This document shows, in pieces, positions 24,951 through 32,510 of a stretch of DNA of 64,000 nucleotides. Source of the stretch: PHAA01 sp964457945 (GTDB lineage: Bacteria; Bacillota; Syntrophomonadia; Syntrophomonadales; Syntrophomonadaceae); assembly GCA_964457945.1 (NCBI GenBank), contig CAYWFX010000012.1:1-64000 (forward strand), written 5' to 3'. How positions within the stretch are numbered: position 1 is the stretch's first letter; each line of letters begins with the position of its first letter. The translations under genes were made by a program, and so were the position numbers. The notes below the pieces were generated by a model, which saw nothing but the letters and a program-made list of their open reading frames with translations, was not told where the DNA came from and made no database searches.

Positions 24951-25264
24951 TATTTTTTCACCTCTTGAACTTGGAGTGTCAATATTTCGGTGATTATATC
25001 CGCAAGTATTTGCGAGCATTCTTCTTGACTGAGTGCATAACAAGTTTTTACGGATTTTACAGCAGCATCAACCTGATTCCAAAATATAAACTGGGGATTA
25101 ACTGGGGTGCTGTCAAAATCAGCAACCAACAAATTAGGATCTATGTCATAGCCCATAGCCACAGCCCTCGCCGTACTAATAAATAATAGTTTTAAAACGT
25201 CGGTCCCCAATTCTTTTTGAAGTTTAATGTCCTCTGCTGGGACAAGTTTTTTTACAATGCCCAT
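24950..25264 (-). CDS. Putative tail assembly chaperone
   Basis: 104 residues from ATG 25264 (AAGGTGG at 8 nt; a start four codons earlier overlaps that site). No recognisable motif. Its place directly before the tape-measure gene, with stop and start overlapping by one base, is the standard location of siphophage tail assembly chaperones, which coat the tape measure before tube polymerisation. It is mainly helical and slightly acidic, as expected. No slippery sequence or second frame-shifted chaperone product is evident. The assignment rests on position. Confidence 0.55.
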   Translation of the reverse strand: MGIVKKLVPAEDIKLQKELGTDVLKLLFISTARAVAMGYDIDPNLLVADFDSTPVNPQFIFWNQVDAAVKSVKTCYALSQEECSQILADIITEILTLQVQEVKK

Positions 25265-25394
25265 GTTAAATTCCACCTTTCTTTTTTAGAGCACGTCAGA
25301 AAATAGATAAGGGTGGATATTTTACCACCCCCGCTATCACCTAGGAATTAGGATTCAGGACCCAAGGATTAGCCCCGATCCCGCATTTGGTTTC

Positions 25395-25694
25395 CTATTG
25401 CCCGAACATACTATGCAAAATCATTTCAAAAATAGTTTCAACCGTCCATTCACTGCATGATGGATGAATCAATATTCCTTCGCCTGTATCGCTTATATCA
25501 ATCAATTTACCTTGATGAAAAAAAACTTCATCGTTAACCCTAATATCGAAGTCCTCACAGTCCTCATAGGCAGTATCAACATAATTTACAACTATCCCGA
25601 CCAAACTAACTGCTGCTTTAACATCCTCCAAACTTGGGATATGGAGGCCTCGTGGTTCGATCATGTTTTCCGGGTAATCAATAATAAAATTCAT
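25395..25694 (-). CDS. Unknown 99-residue element protein
   Basis: Start set at ATG 25694 with AAAGGTGG upstream; a GTG five codons earlier lies in that site. Acidic protein with a beta-rich centre (DFDIRVNDEVFFHQGKLIDI) and a C-terminal helix. No family recognised. It is the first gene of the tail transcript, where a major tail or head-tail joining protein would be expected, yet it is too small and has no such signature. About 120 bp follow before the chaperone gene, holding a hairpin GGGTGG...CCACCC (25315-25330). Confidence 0.55.
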   Translation of the reverse strand: MNFIIDYPENMIEPRGLHIPSLEDVKAAVSLVGIVVNYVDTAYEDCEDFDIRVNDEVFFHQGKLIDISDTGEGILIHPSCSEWTVETIFEMILHSMFGQ

Positions 25695-25741
25695 AACGTA
25701 TCTTTCCACCTTTCAAAATTCAATTAATTTTAAGCATACCA

Positions 25742-25766
25742 AAAAACCCCGTTATATTGGGGTTGC
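25742..25766 (-). terminator. Terminator downstream of the replication genes
   Basis: Minus strand ACCCC-AATATAAC-GGGGT followed by TTTTT. Together with the gene-free 25767-26133 stretch it separates the dnaB-type operon from the tail operon. That stretch contains no gene I can support. Confidence 0.65.
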
Positions 25767-26133
25767 AGAGCATTAATGTACTTACAGAATAACTAAGTGG
25801 ATTTAGAGGAAATCAATAATTTTGGTAGCATTATGATGAAGGAATTCGTAAAATTTAACCTAAACAACAGTAGGGAATGGCTTTAAATTGGGATTTGTTA
25901 AGAAACTGAATGTTCCGGAGGGGCAGGTGCTAACAATCATTGTTACTGAGCGCATGCTTTACCACGTTAAATCATTAAACATCTATATGCTTCATGGCAT
26001 ATTTGGGAAGCTCACCAGTATCCATGGAAAATGCCTCTACGCCCATATTATACACCATTTCAAGCCTATTTATGATTAAAAAAGTAAACCTTGTCCATCC
26101 TATTCAGCTATTTTTGTACTGCTGCCTTTCTTC

Positions 26134-27480
26134 TCAAGTCCCAATTTCGTTTGCTTCACGGATTTGTTGCCGTTGCTTATCAAATATAATGGGTATATCA
26201 ATCCCCGCTATGCTGTCTCTACTTTTGTCAATAAATATCCTGTAGTTAAATTCTTCATATTGCTTTTTATGGAATGTTCTTATTTGCTCTGCTTGGTCCT
26301 TATCAACCGGTATAAGCTTTAACATCAGATCACATTCATTCTTCATCCGCTTGGCTCCCTGTAAGGTTCCGTCCGGGTTAAGTTGAATTAACACCATACA
26401 GGCTAAATTCAGGTTTTGAGCCAGTATTTTTTGAGTTTTAACTATTTGCTCCAATACCTGCCATTCATCCATTCCTTTAACTTGCTTATCCATGCGGCCT
26501 ATATAGTCAACTATTAATAATTCGGTTTTGTGCTGTAGCTTTGCCCTTCGTGCCAAAGTTTGCAATTTATCCGGGGTTAAGTTTGGCTCGTATTGCGTAT
26601 AAAATCCTGAGTCAACTAGCATCTTATAACACGATAGAACCTGGTGGAGTTCGCCGTTGGTCAACGATCCGGCCCTAATCTTTTGAAGTGGTATCTGTGA
26701 TAATATGGCTCCCCAACGGTAGGCTATCTGCTTCCTGCTCATTTCGGTATTGATATACAGCAACGATTTCTTACCGTCAACGCTTGCGGCCATTGCGGTG
26801 TTAAGGGCAAAAGCCGTTTTGCCATGTCCGGTTTGAGCTCCTAGAATTATTAAGTCACCAGGCTTATAGCCAAGGGTGAGATTATTTAGTATAGGCAGAC
26901 CGGTAGGCACACCTTCCAAAGGTGTTTGTCCGGGTGATTTAGCATCCTCTTGTGCCTTACGCCATTTTTCCACATTTTCAGTTACCAGTTTTTCGCCATA
27001 GGTAGCAATATCCTCGCCGGTTTCAATTTGTTCTGTGCCGCTGTCTATGGATAGAGCCATGAAGTCAGAACCAATTCGTTCAATGAAGTCTGTTACATCA
27101 ACATTTGCTTGCTGTATTTCCTCGTGGTATCTAATAATTAATCGCTGTGCTTTCCGTCCCTTGCTGGCTTGCTTCACCCTGTCAATCCAATAGCCATTAT
27201 TAACGTCGTCAATGTACTGTATTGAGATATGTTGTACTTCTTCTCGTATGCTCCGGTCAGCAAGAAAACCAAGTTCTATCCCTTCTTTTAGCACCTCGAC
27301 ATAAGTGGGCCTTACTCCCCGTCCGTATAGGCTTTTGGTCAGCAGGAATAAATCTCGGTTTATGGGTCCATAAAAATCATCTTCGGAAATGAGGGTAAAG
27401 GTTTCGATGCAAGCATTTTCTGAGTGCAGTAATGCCGATATAATTCGTTGTTCTGCTTCAACGTCGGTGATTAGCTCCAT
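26134..27480 (-). CDS. Replicative DNA helicase, DnaB-like
   Basis: 448 residues with both DnaB domains. The N-terminal helical domain (EQRIISALLHSENACIETF) occupies residues 10-105. The RecA-type ATPase follows, with Walker A GAQTGHGKTAFAL near 218, LYINTEMSRKQIA near 250 and Walker B ELLIVDYIGRM near 323. It would unwind element DNA during replication. It overlaps the upstream replisome-organiser gene by 10 bases. The C-terminal arginine-finger region looks complete. An element with its own loader/helicase pair probably replicates after excision. Confidence 0.93.
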   Translation of the reverse strand: MELITDVEAEQRIISALLHSENACIETFTLISEDDFYGPINRDLFLLTKSLYGRGVRPTYVEVLKEGIELGFLADRSIREEVQHISIQYIDDVNNGYWIDRVKQASKGRKAQRLIIRYHEEIQQANVDVTDFIERIGSDFMALSIDSGTEQIETGEDIATYGEKLVTENVEKWRKAQEDAKSPGQTPLEGVPTGLPILNNLTLGYKPGDLIILGAQTGHGKTAFALNTAMAASVDGKKSLLYINTEMSRKQIAYRWGAILSQIPLQKIRAGSLTNGELHQVLSCYKMLVDSGFYTQYEPNLTPDKLQTLARRAKLQHKTELLIVDYIGRMDKQVKGMDEWQVLEQIVKTQKILAQNLNLACMVLIQLNPDGTLQGAKRMKNECDLMLKLIPVDKDQAEQIRTFHKKQYEEFNYRIFIDKSRDSIAGIDIPIIFDKQRQQIREANEIGT

Positions 27481-28235
27481 TCTGGCACCTCACTTCCCAA
27501 GGGCACAGTGTTTTCACTGCTTTTCTCTCCTTTTTTCGTTTTTTCTAGTAACTGCTTACGTTGAATAATCAGTCGGTCATATTGCTTCCTAAGGTTTACA
27601 GGGCTGAGGATATTCGTTTTCCAAAATTCATCCTCTTGGGAAAAATCAATAATGTCTTTTACCTCTTCTGGTGGTCTATTATCAATACGTAAAAGTTTGT
27701 CCATAGCTACAACCCATTTTTGAATATTAGGTTGTCTAAAAGAAGGATTATTCTCCCTGATCCTTTTCAAAAGATAATTAGCTAGAATCGTTTCTTGCGA
27801 TTCTGAGCTTATATTAATTTCTTTTAATTTCTCTTCTTTTAGGAGTGAGTCATCACTGAGTTCTCCATGAATACTCACTGACAACTCAGTGAGTACCTCG
27901 GAATCTAGATATGGCGGTATTTTCGACTTGCTTGGTCGGTTAATTGTCTGATGTTTAAGGAAGTTTTTTATTTGGATGTAATCCTGATCATTGGTTCTAT
28001 ATTTGATTATTATTTTTACCTTGGCTATAAGTGATAACCATTCCTCTACTTTGCTGGCCGAAAATGTGTCGTATGGGAAAACTAGCGACTTAATTAATTG
28101 TGTATTACCAGGCAACCGCCCCTCATCGTCAGCGTTGCTAATAAGACCCATGAATAATAACCGGGCTTCAACTGGTATTCCACCTACTTTTTCATCAGTC
28201 CAGAATTCCGGACTAATCATGCGTTTACGAGCCAC
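27471..28235 (-). CDS. Phage replisome organiser / DnaD-like initiator
   Basis: 254 residues from GTG 28235, preceded by AAAGGGGG at 7 nt. The N-terminus (ARKRMISPEFWTDEKVGGIP, then ARLLFMGLISNADDEGRL) matches the winged-helix replisome-organiser family that recognises an origin and recruits helicase. A C-terminal helical part (LLRIDNRPPEEVKDIIDFSQ, then DEFWKTNILSPVNLRKQYD) resembles the DnaD_C 'YxxxIxxxW' region. It is followed by the DnaB-like gene with a 10-base overlap, so loader and helicase are made together. The origin is often inside or next to such genes, but I see no clear iteron array. Confidence 0.85.
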   Translation of the reverse strand: MARKRMISPEFWTDEKVGGIPVEARLLFMGLISNADDEGRLPGNTQLIKSLVFPYDTFSASKVEEWLSLIAKVKIIIKYRTNDQDYIQIKNFLKHQTINRPSKSKIPPYLDSEVLTELSVSIHGELSDDSLLKEEKLKEINISSESQETILANYLLKRIRENNPSFRQPNIQKWVVAMDKLLRIDNRPPEEVKDIIDFSQEDEFWKTNILSPVNLRKQYDRLIIQRKQLLEKTKKGEKSSENTVPLGSEVPEWS

Positions 28236-28455
28236 TATGTAGCCCCCTTTGCGCACGTAGACGGCTTGGAGCCCTGCATAGTGAGCATAGCTCTAGCTTT
28301 TGGAAAATCTGATCTTCCAGCTTATATTTTTGGATTATCTCGCAAAAAGCTTGCTCCACTTCACCTCTAGCCACCTCGCCTTCAATCCCGGCAATTGGCC
28401 GCCCCGCTATATTTTTATCCATCCGATGTTTAACAAGCGTTTCGAAATCTAACAA
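28225..28455 (-). CDS. Unknown 76-residue protein preceding the replisome organiser
   Basis: Starts at TTG 28455 behind AAAGGTGGTGAT. Predominantly helical (EGEVARGEVEQAFCEIIQKY), with a C-terminal CSLCRAP that is Arg-rich. It overlaps the organiser gene by 11 bases, so it is part of the replication operon. I recognise no domain. The last residues read through the organiser's ribosome site, which is common in compact phage operons. Confidence 0.6.
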   Translation of the reverse strand: MLDFETLVKHRMDKNIAGRPIAGIEGEVARGEVEQAFCEIIQKYKLEDQIFQKLELCSLCRAPSRLRAQRGLHSGS

Positions 28456-28601
28456 TTTTTATCACCACCTTTTTCATTTATGCCCAGTTGTCTCCGAGCT
28501 TTTGCTTTGTGCCTTGCCTTCTTCTCCTATCACGCCGGGAACCCTCAGTCGCTTTCGCCGGGACCCTTTCAATCCACTGGTTACGAATTGTCAGTCGCAT
28601 G

Positions 28602-28618
28602 AAGTAAACGGTTTACTT
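28602..28618. promoter_or_regulatory. Operator-like palindrome
   Basis: AAGTAAAC-G-GTTTACTT, a perfect 8-bp inverted repeat with a one-base centre, between the replication operon and the 28654 HTH gene. Typical size and symmetry for a phage-type repressor site. Confidence 0.5.
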
Positions 28619-28653
28619 GTCGGTAAGAAGGTTATTTAGTTTCCGGGTCAGAA

Positions 28654-28848
28654 TTATTGCTCTTGCAGCAACAATCTTTCCAGTGCATTAATAGGCACTA
28701 CCATGCGCCTTTGCCCCATTTTTACGGTCGGTAGTTCTCCGGTCTTTGCCATCGAATAGGCAAGATTTCTACTAATCCCCAATAATTGACTTGCTCTTTC
28801 AATAGAAACAGCCAGTGGTTTCGATTCGGTGGCGACTTGTTTTGCCAT
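28654..28848 (-). CDS. Small MerR/excisionase-type DNA-binding protein
   Basis: 64 residues from ATG 28848 with AGAGGTG 6 nt upstream. The HTH pattern SIERASQLLGISRNLAYSMA, then KTGELPTVKMGQRRMV and PINALERLL, is the excisionase/HTH_17 fold. It differs from the one at 14437 and may activate the replication operon or act as a second recombination factor. Divergent from the cargo gene at 29036, with a 10-bp inverted repeat in the gap. Confidence 0.85.
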   Translation of the reverse strand: MAKQVATESKPLAVSIERASQLLGISRNLAYSMAKTGELPTVKMGQRRMVVPINALERLLLQEQ

Positions 28849-28917
28849 AATAGACACCTCTCTTTCCTTCTTTTCCTTGATTTTTAATATCCATAGGTAT
28901 AGAATAATCTTAAAGGA

Positions 28918-28956
28918 AATATGTCTCGCAGTCTAAATTAGAACTTGAGACATATT
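28918..28956. promoter_or_regulatory. Long inverted repeat in divergent intergenic region
   Basis: AATATGTCTC (28918-28927) and GAGACATATT (28947-28956), perfect 10-bp arms separated by 19 bp (about three helical turns between arm centres), between the 28654 HTH gene and the 29036 gene. Confidence 0.55.
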
Positions 28957-29035
28957 ATCTGCACATACCTTTAAGTCTGGGTTTTAAGGCTATGAAAAAT
29001 AATTGCAAAACTACCAGATAAGGAGACATGATTTC

Positions 29036-29986
29036 ATGAAAAATTTAAAGATTGTTGATGGTAAGGGGAATCCGTTTACATGGGTTCGCGGTGGCTATCA
29101 GTTTAAAACTATAAATGGCAAAAGATATATTGTCCCTAAAAAGATAGATTTAGAGCAGGGGGGAATATATGAACCTAACTTCAAGGTGATCGTTGAGGTA
29201 TTGGCAAGCATGGATTATTCAAATGAAAATGAACATGAGTTTGAAAATGATATACTGGGCTTTACAAAAAAATATGGTGTTTTGGGAATGTGGTCTCAAG
29301 GCGGCTCAAATCCTGCGTCATTACTTAATTCCATCATATTTCCCGAAAATATTGACGATCTCGATAACGGCAAAACTAAAATGATGTGGAATGATGTATT
29401 TAATATCTTTGGAGAGCATCATCCACCAGTTTGGCCGATACCTTTTATTGGTGGAACAGAACCGGGAAATATAAAGCATCAACAATTTTGGCTAGCATAC
29501 CGGGAACCAACATTATTTTTCTGGCAAGGATTGACTACAATATGTCATGTTGTGCAGCATCTTGCTAGAAAAGAATGGCATCCTAATATGAAAATCAATG
29601 TCACATTTGATGGTGATGGAGCAGTATGTCCGGCTCAATCATTATATGAGGGGATTATTGCCTATGCTGTTTGGAGGATTTCGCAAGGTACCAAGCTCAG
29701 GAAGTGCGGTTATGCTGAAAAGATTAGATGCAAGAAATGTCAGCACAATAAATTATTCTTTTGGCCATCAGACATACGGCAGGAAATAGGAAATCGTGAT
29801 TGTAAGGATTACAATAATCATCGAAGGTGGATATTAAGACAACAAGAGAAGGCTTTAAATCTTTATTCGCAAGGTAAATCTATTGAAGGAATAACTAATC
29901 TTATTAATAAAAAAGGCTACATTATTGATGGGAGAAAAATTGAGGTTGCAATGCAGGATATTGAGGGATGGATCAAGGTAAAATGA
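29036..29986 (+). CDS. Unknown protein with C-terminal CGNR-like zinc motif (right-end cargo)
   Basis: 316 residues from ATG 29036 with AAGGAG upstream. The C-terminal part has CKKCQHNKLFFWPSDIRQE followed by RDCKDYNNHRR, arranged like treble-clef CGNR zinc fingers but with the last Cys/Asn changed. The final 50 residues (LNLYSQGKSIEGITNLINKK) look like a helix-turn-helix. The N-terminal 200 residues contain many aromatics and match nothing I know. It lies alone at the right end, next to attR and in opposite orientation to the replication genes, the usual place for cargo such as immunity genes. A phage-defence role is a guess. Confidence 0.68.
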   Translation: MKNLKIVDGKGNPFTWVRGGYQFKTINGKRYIVPKKIDLEQGGIYEPNFKVIVEVLASMDYSNENEHEFENDILGFTKKYGVLGMWSQGGSNPASLLNSIIFPENIDDLDNGKTKMMWNDVFNIFGEHHPPVWPIPFIGGTEPGNIKHQQFWLAYREPTLFFWQGLTTICHVVQHLARKEWHPNMKINVTFDGDGAVCPAQSLYEGIIAYAVWRISQGTKLRKCGYAEKIRCKKCQHNKLFFWPSDIRQEIGNRDCKDYNNHRRWILRQQEKALNLYSQGKSIEGITNLINKKGYIIDGRKIEVAMQDIEGWIKVK

Positions 29987-30005
29987 CAGAAGTTTTGACA
30001 GAAGT
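29984..30005 (+). repeat. Candidate integrase arm-binding repeats, right end
   Basis: Two tandem copies, TGACAGAAGT (29984-29993) and TTGACAGAAGT (29995-30005), in the same orientation as the left-end copies at 10526-10549. The first copy overlaps the cargo stop codon. Confidence 0.6.
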
Positions 30006-30144
30006 ATGATTAAAAAACGCTCGATAAATCACATTGGCATAGAATGATACAAATATGACAACAAATAATTTCTAATATAGTAGTAGGGGATTTTTTAAAG
30101 TGTCTTAAAAATATACAATAGTATGCAAAGTATGGTTATATCAG

Positions 30145-30194
30145 GACTTTTAATCAGGGCGTCCCGCGTTCGAGTCGCGGATGGCTCACCATTA
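30145..30194 (+). repeat. attR core (50-bp direct repeat, tRNA-Lys 3' fragment)
   Basis: Exact copy of 10403-10452. Only the 3' half of tRNA-Lys is present, so this is the displaced end and not a functional tRNA. Confidence 0.93.
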
Positions 30195-30202
30195 AAAACA
30201 CA

Positions 30203-30229
30203 GAACCCGCAAGCGATTGCGGGTTTTTT
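30203..30229 (+). terminator. Native terminator of tRNA-Lys, now beyond attR
   Basis: AACCCGC-AAGCGATT-GCGGGTT followed by TTTT. Its position 9 bp after the tRNA fragment suggests that it ended tRNA-Lys transcription before insertion. Confidence 0.8.
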
Positions 30230-30230
30230 G

Positions 30231-30321
30231 CTTCTGATGCAATATGCAATTTTATTTCTTTCATTTAACCGTAGTTACAGCTATTGGACATGGAAACCTA
30301 ACGTAAAAAGTGGTGCCATTT
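30231..30321. repeat. 91-bp direct repeat, left copy (3' end of a histidine-kinase gene)
   Basis: Matches 32420-32510 at 89 of 91 positions. On the minus strand it encodes the last 19 or so residues of the kinase at 32450 plus downstream sequence. It marks one edge of a 2.1-kb rearranged segment. Confidence 0.85.
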
Positions 30322-30416
30322 TGAAAAACCAGTCTTATATAAAACAGATTGATGTTTCCGATCCCCGTCCGGCTATGCTTTTATCTTTAGCAGAACGTCC
30401 TCCTGTTGGCCCCAAA

Positions 30417-30713
30417 TTATTTTATTGACATAACTTCTTCGTAAATTTCAATCTTGGGATTCCCCTCCAAAAGAGAATCGAATTGTTTGAATACATCCTG
30501 TAAGTATGATGTATTATTATGAAAATCAAGCGAATTTTCATCTTTATATTTCTCATAAAATGTAAACTTGCCAGCTTCGTCTAGTCCTCTGTTAAGGGTG
30601 TATTCTAATGTCCCCTCTTCATTTTGCACCTTGGGAAACAAGCTTTTTAAAGTCTCTTCCAGTTCTTCCTCTTTACCAGTTTTTGCTGTTATGGAAGCAA
30701 TTACTACAATCAT
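30417..30713 (-). CDS. Putative quinol/antibiotic-biosynthesis-type monooxygenase
   Basis: 98 residues matching the ABM (YgiN-like) dimeric ferredoxin-like fold: MIVVIASITAKTGKEEELEE, EEGTLEYTLNRGLDEAGKF, FYEKYKDENSLDFHNNTSYL. These cofactor-independent enzymes oxidise small aromatics or quinones, but most are uncharacterised. It lies 45 bp downstream of the AraC-type regulator on the same strand and is probably its partner gene. It sits inside the segment flanked by the 91-bp repeats, so it may have arrived with that segment. Confidence 0.88.
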   Translation of the reverse strand: MIVVIASITAKTGKEEELEETLKSLFPKVQNEEGTLEYTLNRGLDEAGKFTFYEKYKDENSLDFHNNTSYLQDVFKQFDSLLEGNPKIEIYEEVMSIK

Positions 30714-30758
30714 TTACAAACCTCCTGACAAAATTATGTTTTATAATTGGGAGGGCTT

Positions 30759-31619
30759 TCAACAGAATTTCTTCCCATCTATTGACATAATTTTAGCAAC
30801 GGGAGTAATGCTTTTATTGTAAAAATGCGACCTAAAATTTTTTTCTTGAAGAAATAAAGTTGGAGATTCTCCGACATAGTAATTAAAATCCTTTATAAAA
30901 TGTGATTGATCATAATAGCCCTCATCCATTGCATAACTTAAATAGTCTTTCTTTCTATGAAGCAATAAATGCTTTAAAACAGAAACAAATCTTGAATTCA
31001 TTTGAAGAGCCTTAGGGCTTACACCTATAGAAGCAATAAATTTTCTCTCAAGATGTCTTTTACTAATACCTAGTTCTTCGGCAAGAGAGTTAATTCTCAA
31101 ATCCTTATAGCCGTAGTATATCTTATTTGCCACATAATCCATGTCCGTATCGGTTTTATAATTTAATGAGTAAAGTTCAAATAACCAACCATCAAGTAAC
31201 CCTACCCTTGCCTTCATTGAGGTTGCATTAATCAAGTCTTCTTCCAGCTTACTAACTCGTTTTCCCCATATCTCCTCTGCACTCAAAAACGTATCTCCAA
31301 TTTCAGACATGGATAGATTAATAAAATGTCTAAACGTCCCTACCCTGAAACGTGCTGCTATAAAAGCTATTTTCTCTGTTTCGCGCAGTTTATGATGCTT
31401 GCTTCTAGCACAGACAATATGGTTATTTGCAAGTTGTCTTTCGAGTCCGTTACCATTACAAACCACAAGTGGAGTGTGATAATGAAAAAAAAGTTCAACC
31501 CCAGTACCGGGAATTATTGGAGGTAGGGTAATTATTTCAGAACCTACGTGCTCCCACGCCCAATATCTTTCTATATATTTATTTAGAAAGCTTGATGGTT
31601 TAAAATAACTGATATCCAT
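30759..31619 (-). CDS. AraC-family transcriptional regulator
   Basis: 286 residues. The N-terminal part (YFKPSSFLNKYIERYWAWEH, then LPPIIPGTGVELFFHYHTP) is the DUF6597-type ligand-sensing region. The C-terminal AraC double HTH spans about 175-270 (INSLAEELGISKRHLERKFI, and GYYDQSHFIKDFNYYVGESP). It probably responds to a small molecule and controls the adjacent monooxygenase gene. Complete and of normal length. Confidence 0.9.
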   Translation of the reverse strand: MDISYFKPSSFLNKYIERYWAWEHVGSEIITLPPIIPGTGVELFFHYHTPLVVCNGNGLERQLANNHIVCARSKHHKLRETEKIAFIAARFRVGTFRHFINLSMSEIGDTFLSAEEIWGKRVSKLEEDLINATSMKARVGLLDGWLFELYSLNYKTDTDMDYVANKIYYGYKDLRINSLAEELGISKRHLERKFIASIGVSPKALQMNSRFVSVLKHLLLHRKKDYLSYAMDEGYYDQSHFIKDFNYYVGESPTLFLQEKNFRSHFYNKSITPVAKIMSIDGKKFC

Positions 31620-31822
31620 TTTGATTTTTAACCCTCTCCGACATTTGCTTCGCTACGTTATCTAAATGGTATATTTAAACAAGCTAAAATTCTTTATAGC
31701 ATCAGCGGTTCTTCCATATATAATACAGTTATTTCGCATTGGGATTTGCTTCACAGATAAAGACTGAAAGAAATTATTGTTTGACGTTTTGTGCCTCAAG
31801 AAAGGAACGGTTATAAATAAAC

Positions 31823-31960
31823 ATGACAGAAGCCATTGAACTGGAGACACCCCGGTTTAAGTTGCGTAAAATTGAACCAGGCGATATTGAAACCTTACAT
31901 AGCTATTGGTCAGATGATATAGTGACTGAATATATGAGTACATCCTTCAAAACATTTTAG
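31823..31960 (+). pseudogene. Truncated GNAT acetyltransferase (N-terminal 45 residues)
   Basis: Begins like a RimJ/RimL-type acetyltransferase (ETPRFKLRKIEPGDIETLHS, then YWSDDIVTEYMS) and ends abruptly at TAG 31958-31960. Full proteins are about 170 residues, so the acetyl-CoA-binding core is missing. The break coincides with the end of a CaiB remnant coming from the opposite strand, which points to a recombination junction near 31960. Confidence 0.75.
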
Positions 31961-32344
31961 GTCCGGTTTGGCCGTATCCACTCAGCGAGCAATATATTAG
32001 GCCCGGATTTTCCGTTTTTAGATTCTCATAACCCAGACCTAGCTTATCCATAACCCCGGGCCGGAACTGTTCGATCAGGACGTCACTCTCTCACACCAAC
32101 CGACGCAGCACCTGTTTGCCGGCCTCTTGCTTCAGGTCGAGGGCCAGGCTTTTCTTGTTGCGATTGACCAGGTAGAACAGGCTGCCGGTGCCGTTGATCA
32201 AAGGCGCTTGCAAACGTAACGGGTCCCCGCCCTGCCGGTCCTCTACCTTGATTACTTCGTCCCCATAGTCAGCCAGCAGCTGGGTACAAAACGGCCCGGC
32301 TATCACTCGCGACAGATCCAGCCCAGGATACCCTCCAGCGGCAT
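31961..32344 (-). pseudogene. Broken CaiB/BaiF-type CoA-transferase
   Basis: N-terminal third of a family-III CoA-transferase, starting MPLEGI at ATG 32344. A frameshift near 32325 is needed to join LDLSRVIAGPFCTQLLADYG. An in-frame TGA at 32093-32091 replaces a codon between RRLV and ESDVLIEQFRPGVMDKLGLG. Homology then stops at GYGQTGP, at the junction with the truncated acetyltransferase. Full-length enzymes are near 400 residues. Three independent lesions make it a pseudogene. The family transfers CoA between carboxylates such as carnitine or formate/oxalate; the original substrate is unknown. Confidence 0.85.
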
Positions 32345-32419
32345 TGTCAATATTTACAAACCCCTCTTTTTAATAGACGCAGATCAACGCCAGACCGCGT
32401 GAAAACTCACAAAATCGCC

Positions 32420-32510
32420 CTTCTGATGCAATATGCAATTTTATTTCTTTCAATTAACCGTAGTTACAGCTATTGGACATGGAAATCTAACGTAAAAAGT
32501 GGTGCCATTT
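32420..32510. repeat. 91-bp direct repeat, right copy
   Basis: Contains the true 3' end of the kinase gene at 32450 and 30 bp of downstream sequence. 89 of 91 positions match 30231-30321. Confidence 0.85.

Larger units (their letters stand above)
10403..30194. mobile_element. 19.8-kb integrative element inserted in tRNA-Lys
   Basis: Bounded by a 50-bp identical direct repeat made of the tRNA-Lys 3' half (10403-10452 and 30145-30194; similarity runs on for 10 more bases with one mismatch). A tyrosine recombinase lies just inside the left end. Contents: a second recombinase, two MerR/excisionase-type HTH proteins, an XRE regulator, replisome organiser plus DnaB, a tape measure with tail tip and a putative tail chaperone, a secreted stalk-domain protein and several unknown genes. 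No terminase, portal, capsid or major tail protein is recognisable. It is best described as a defective prophage, a phage satellite or a tail-bearing relative of a PICI. Confidence 0.9.

Noticed and set aside
25888..26079. 63-codon plus-strand frame between the tail and replication operons
   Set aside because: TTG start without a ribosome site, no recognisable pattern, opposite to both flanking operons.
30145..30194. A second tRNA-Lys gene
   Set aside because: Only the 3' half is present; the acceptor 5' strand and D arm are missing. It is the attR copy.
32091..32093. TGA in the CaiB fragment as selenocysteine
   Set aside because: The codon lies where relatives have an ordinary residue, with no SECIS-like hairpin, and the gene is also frameshifted and truncated. 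A nonsense mutation is simpler.
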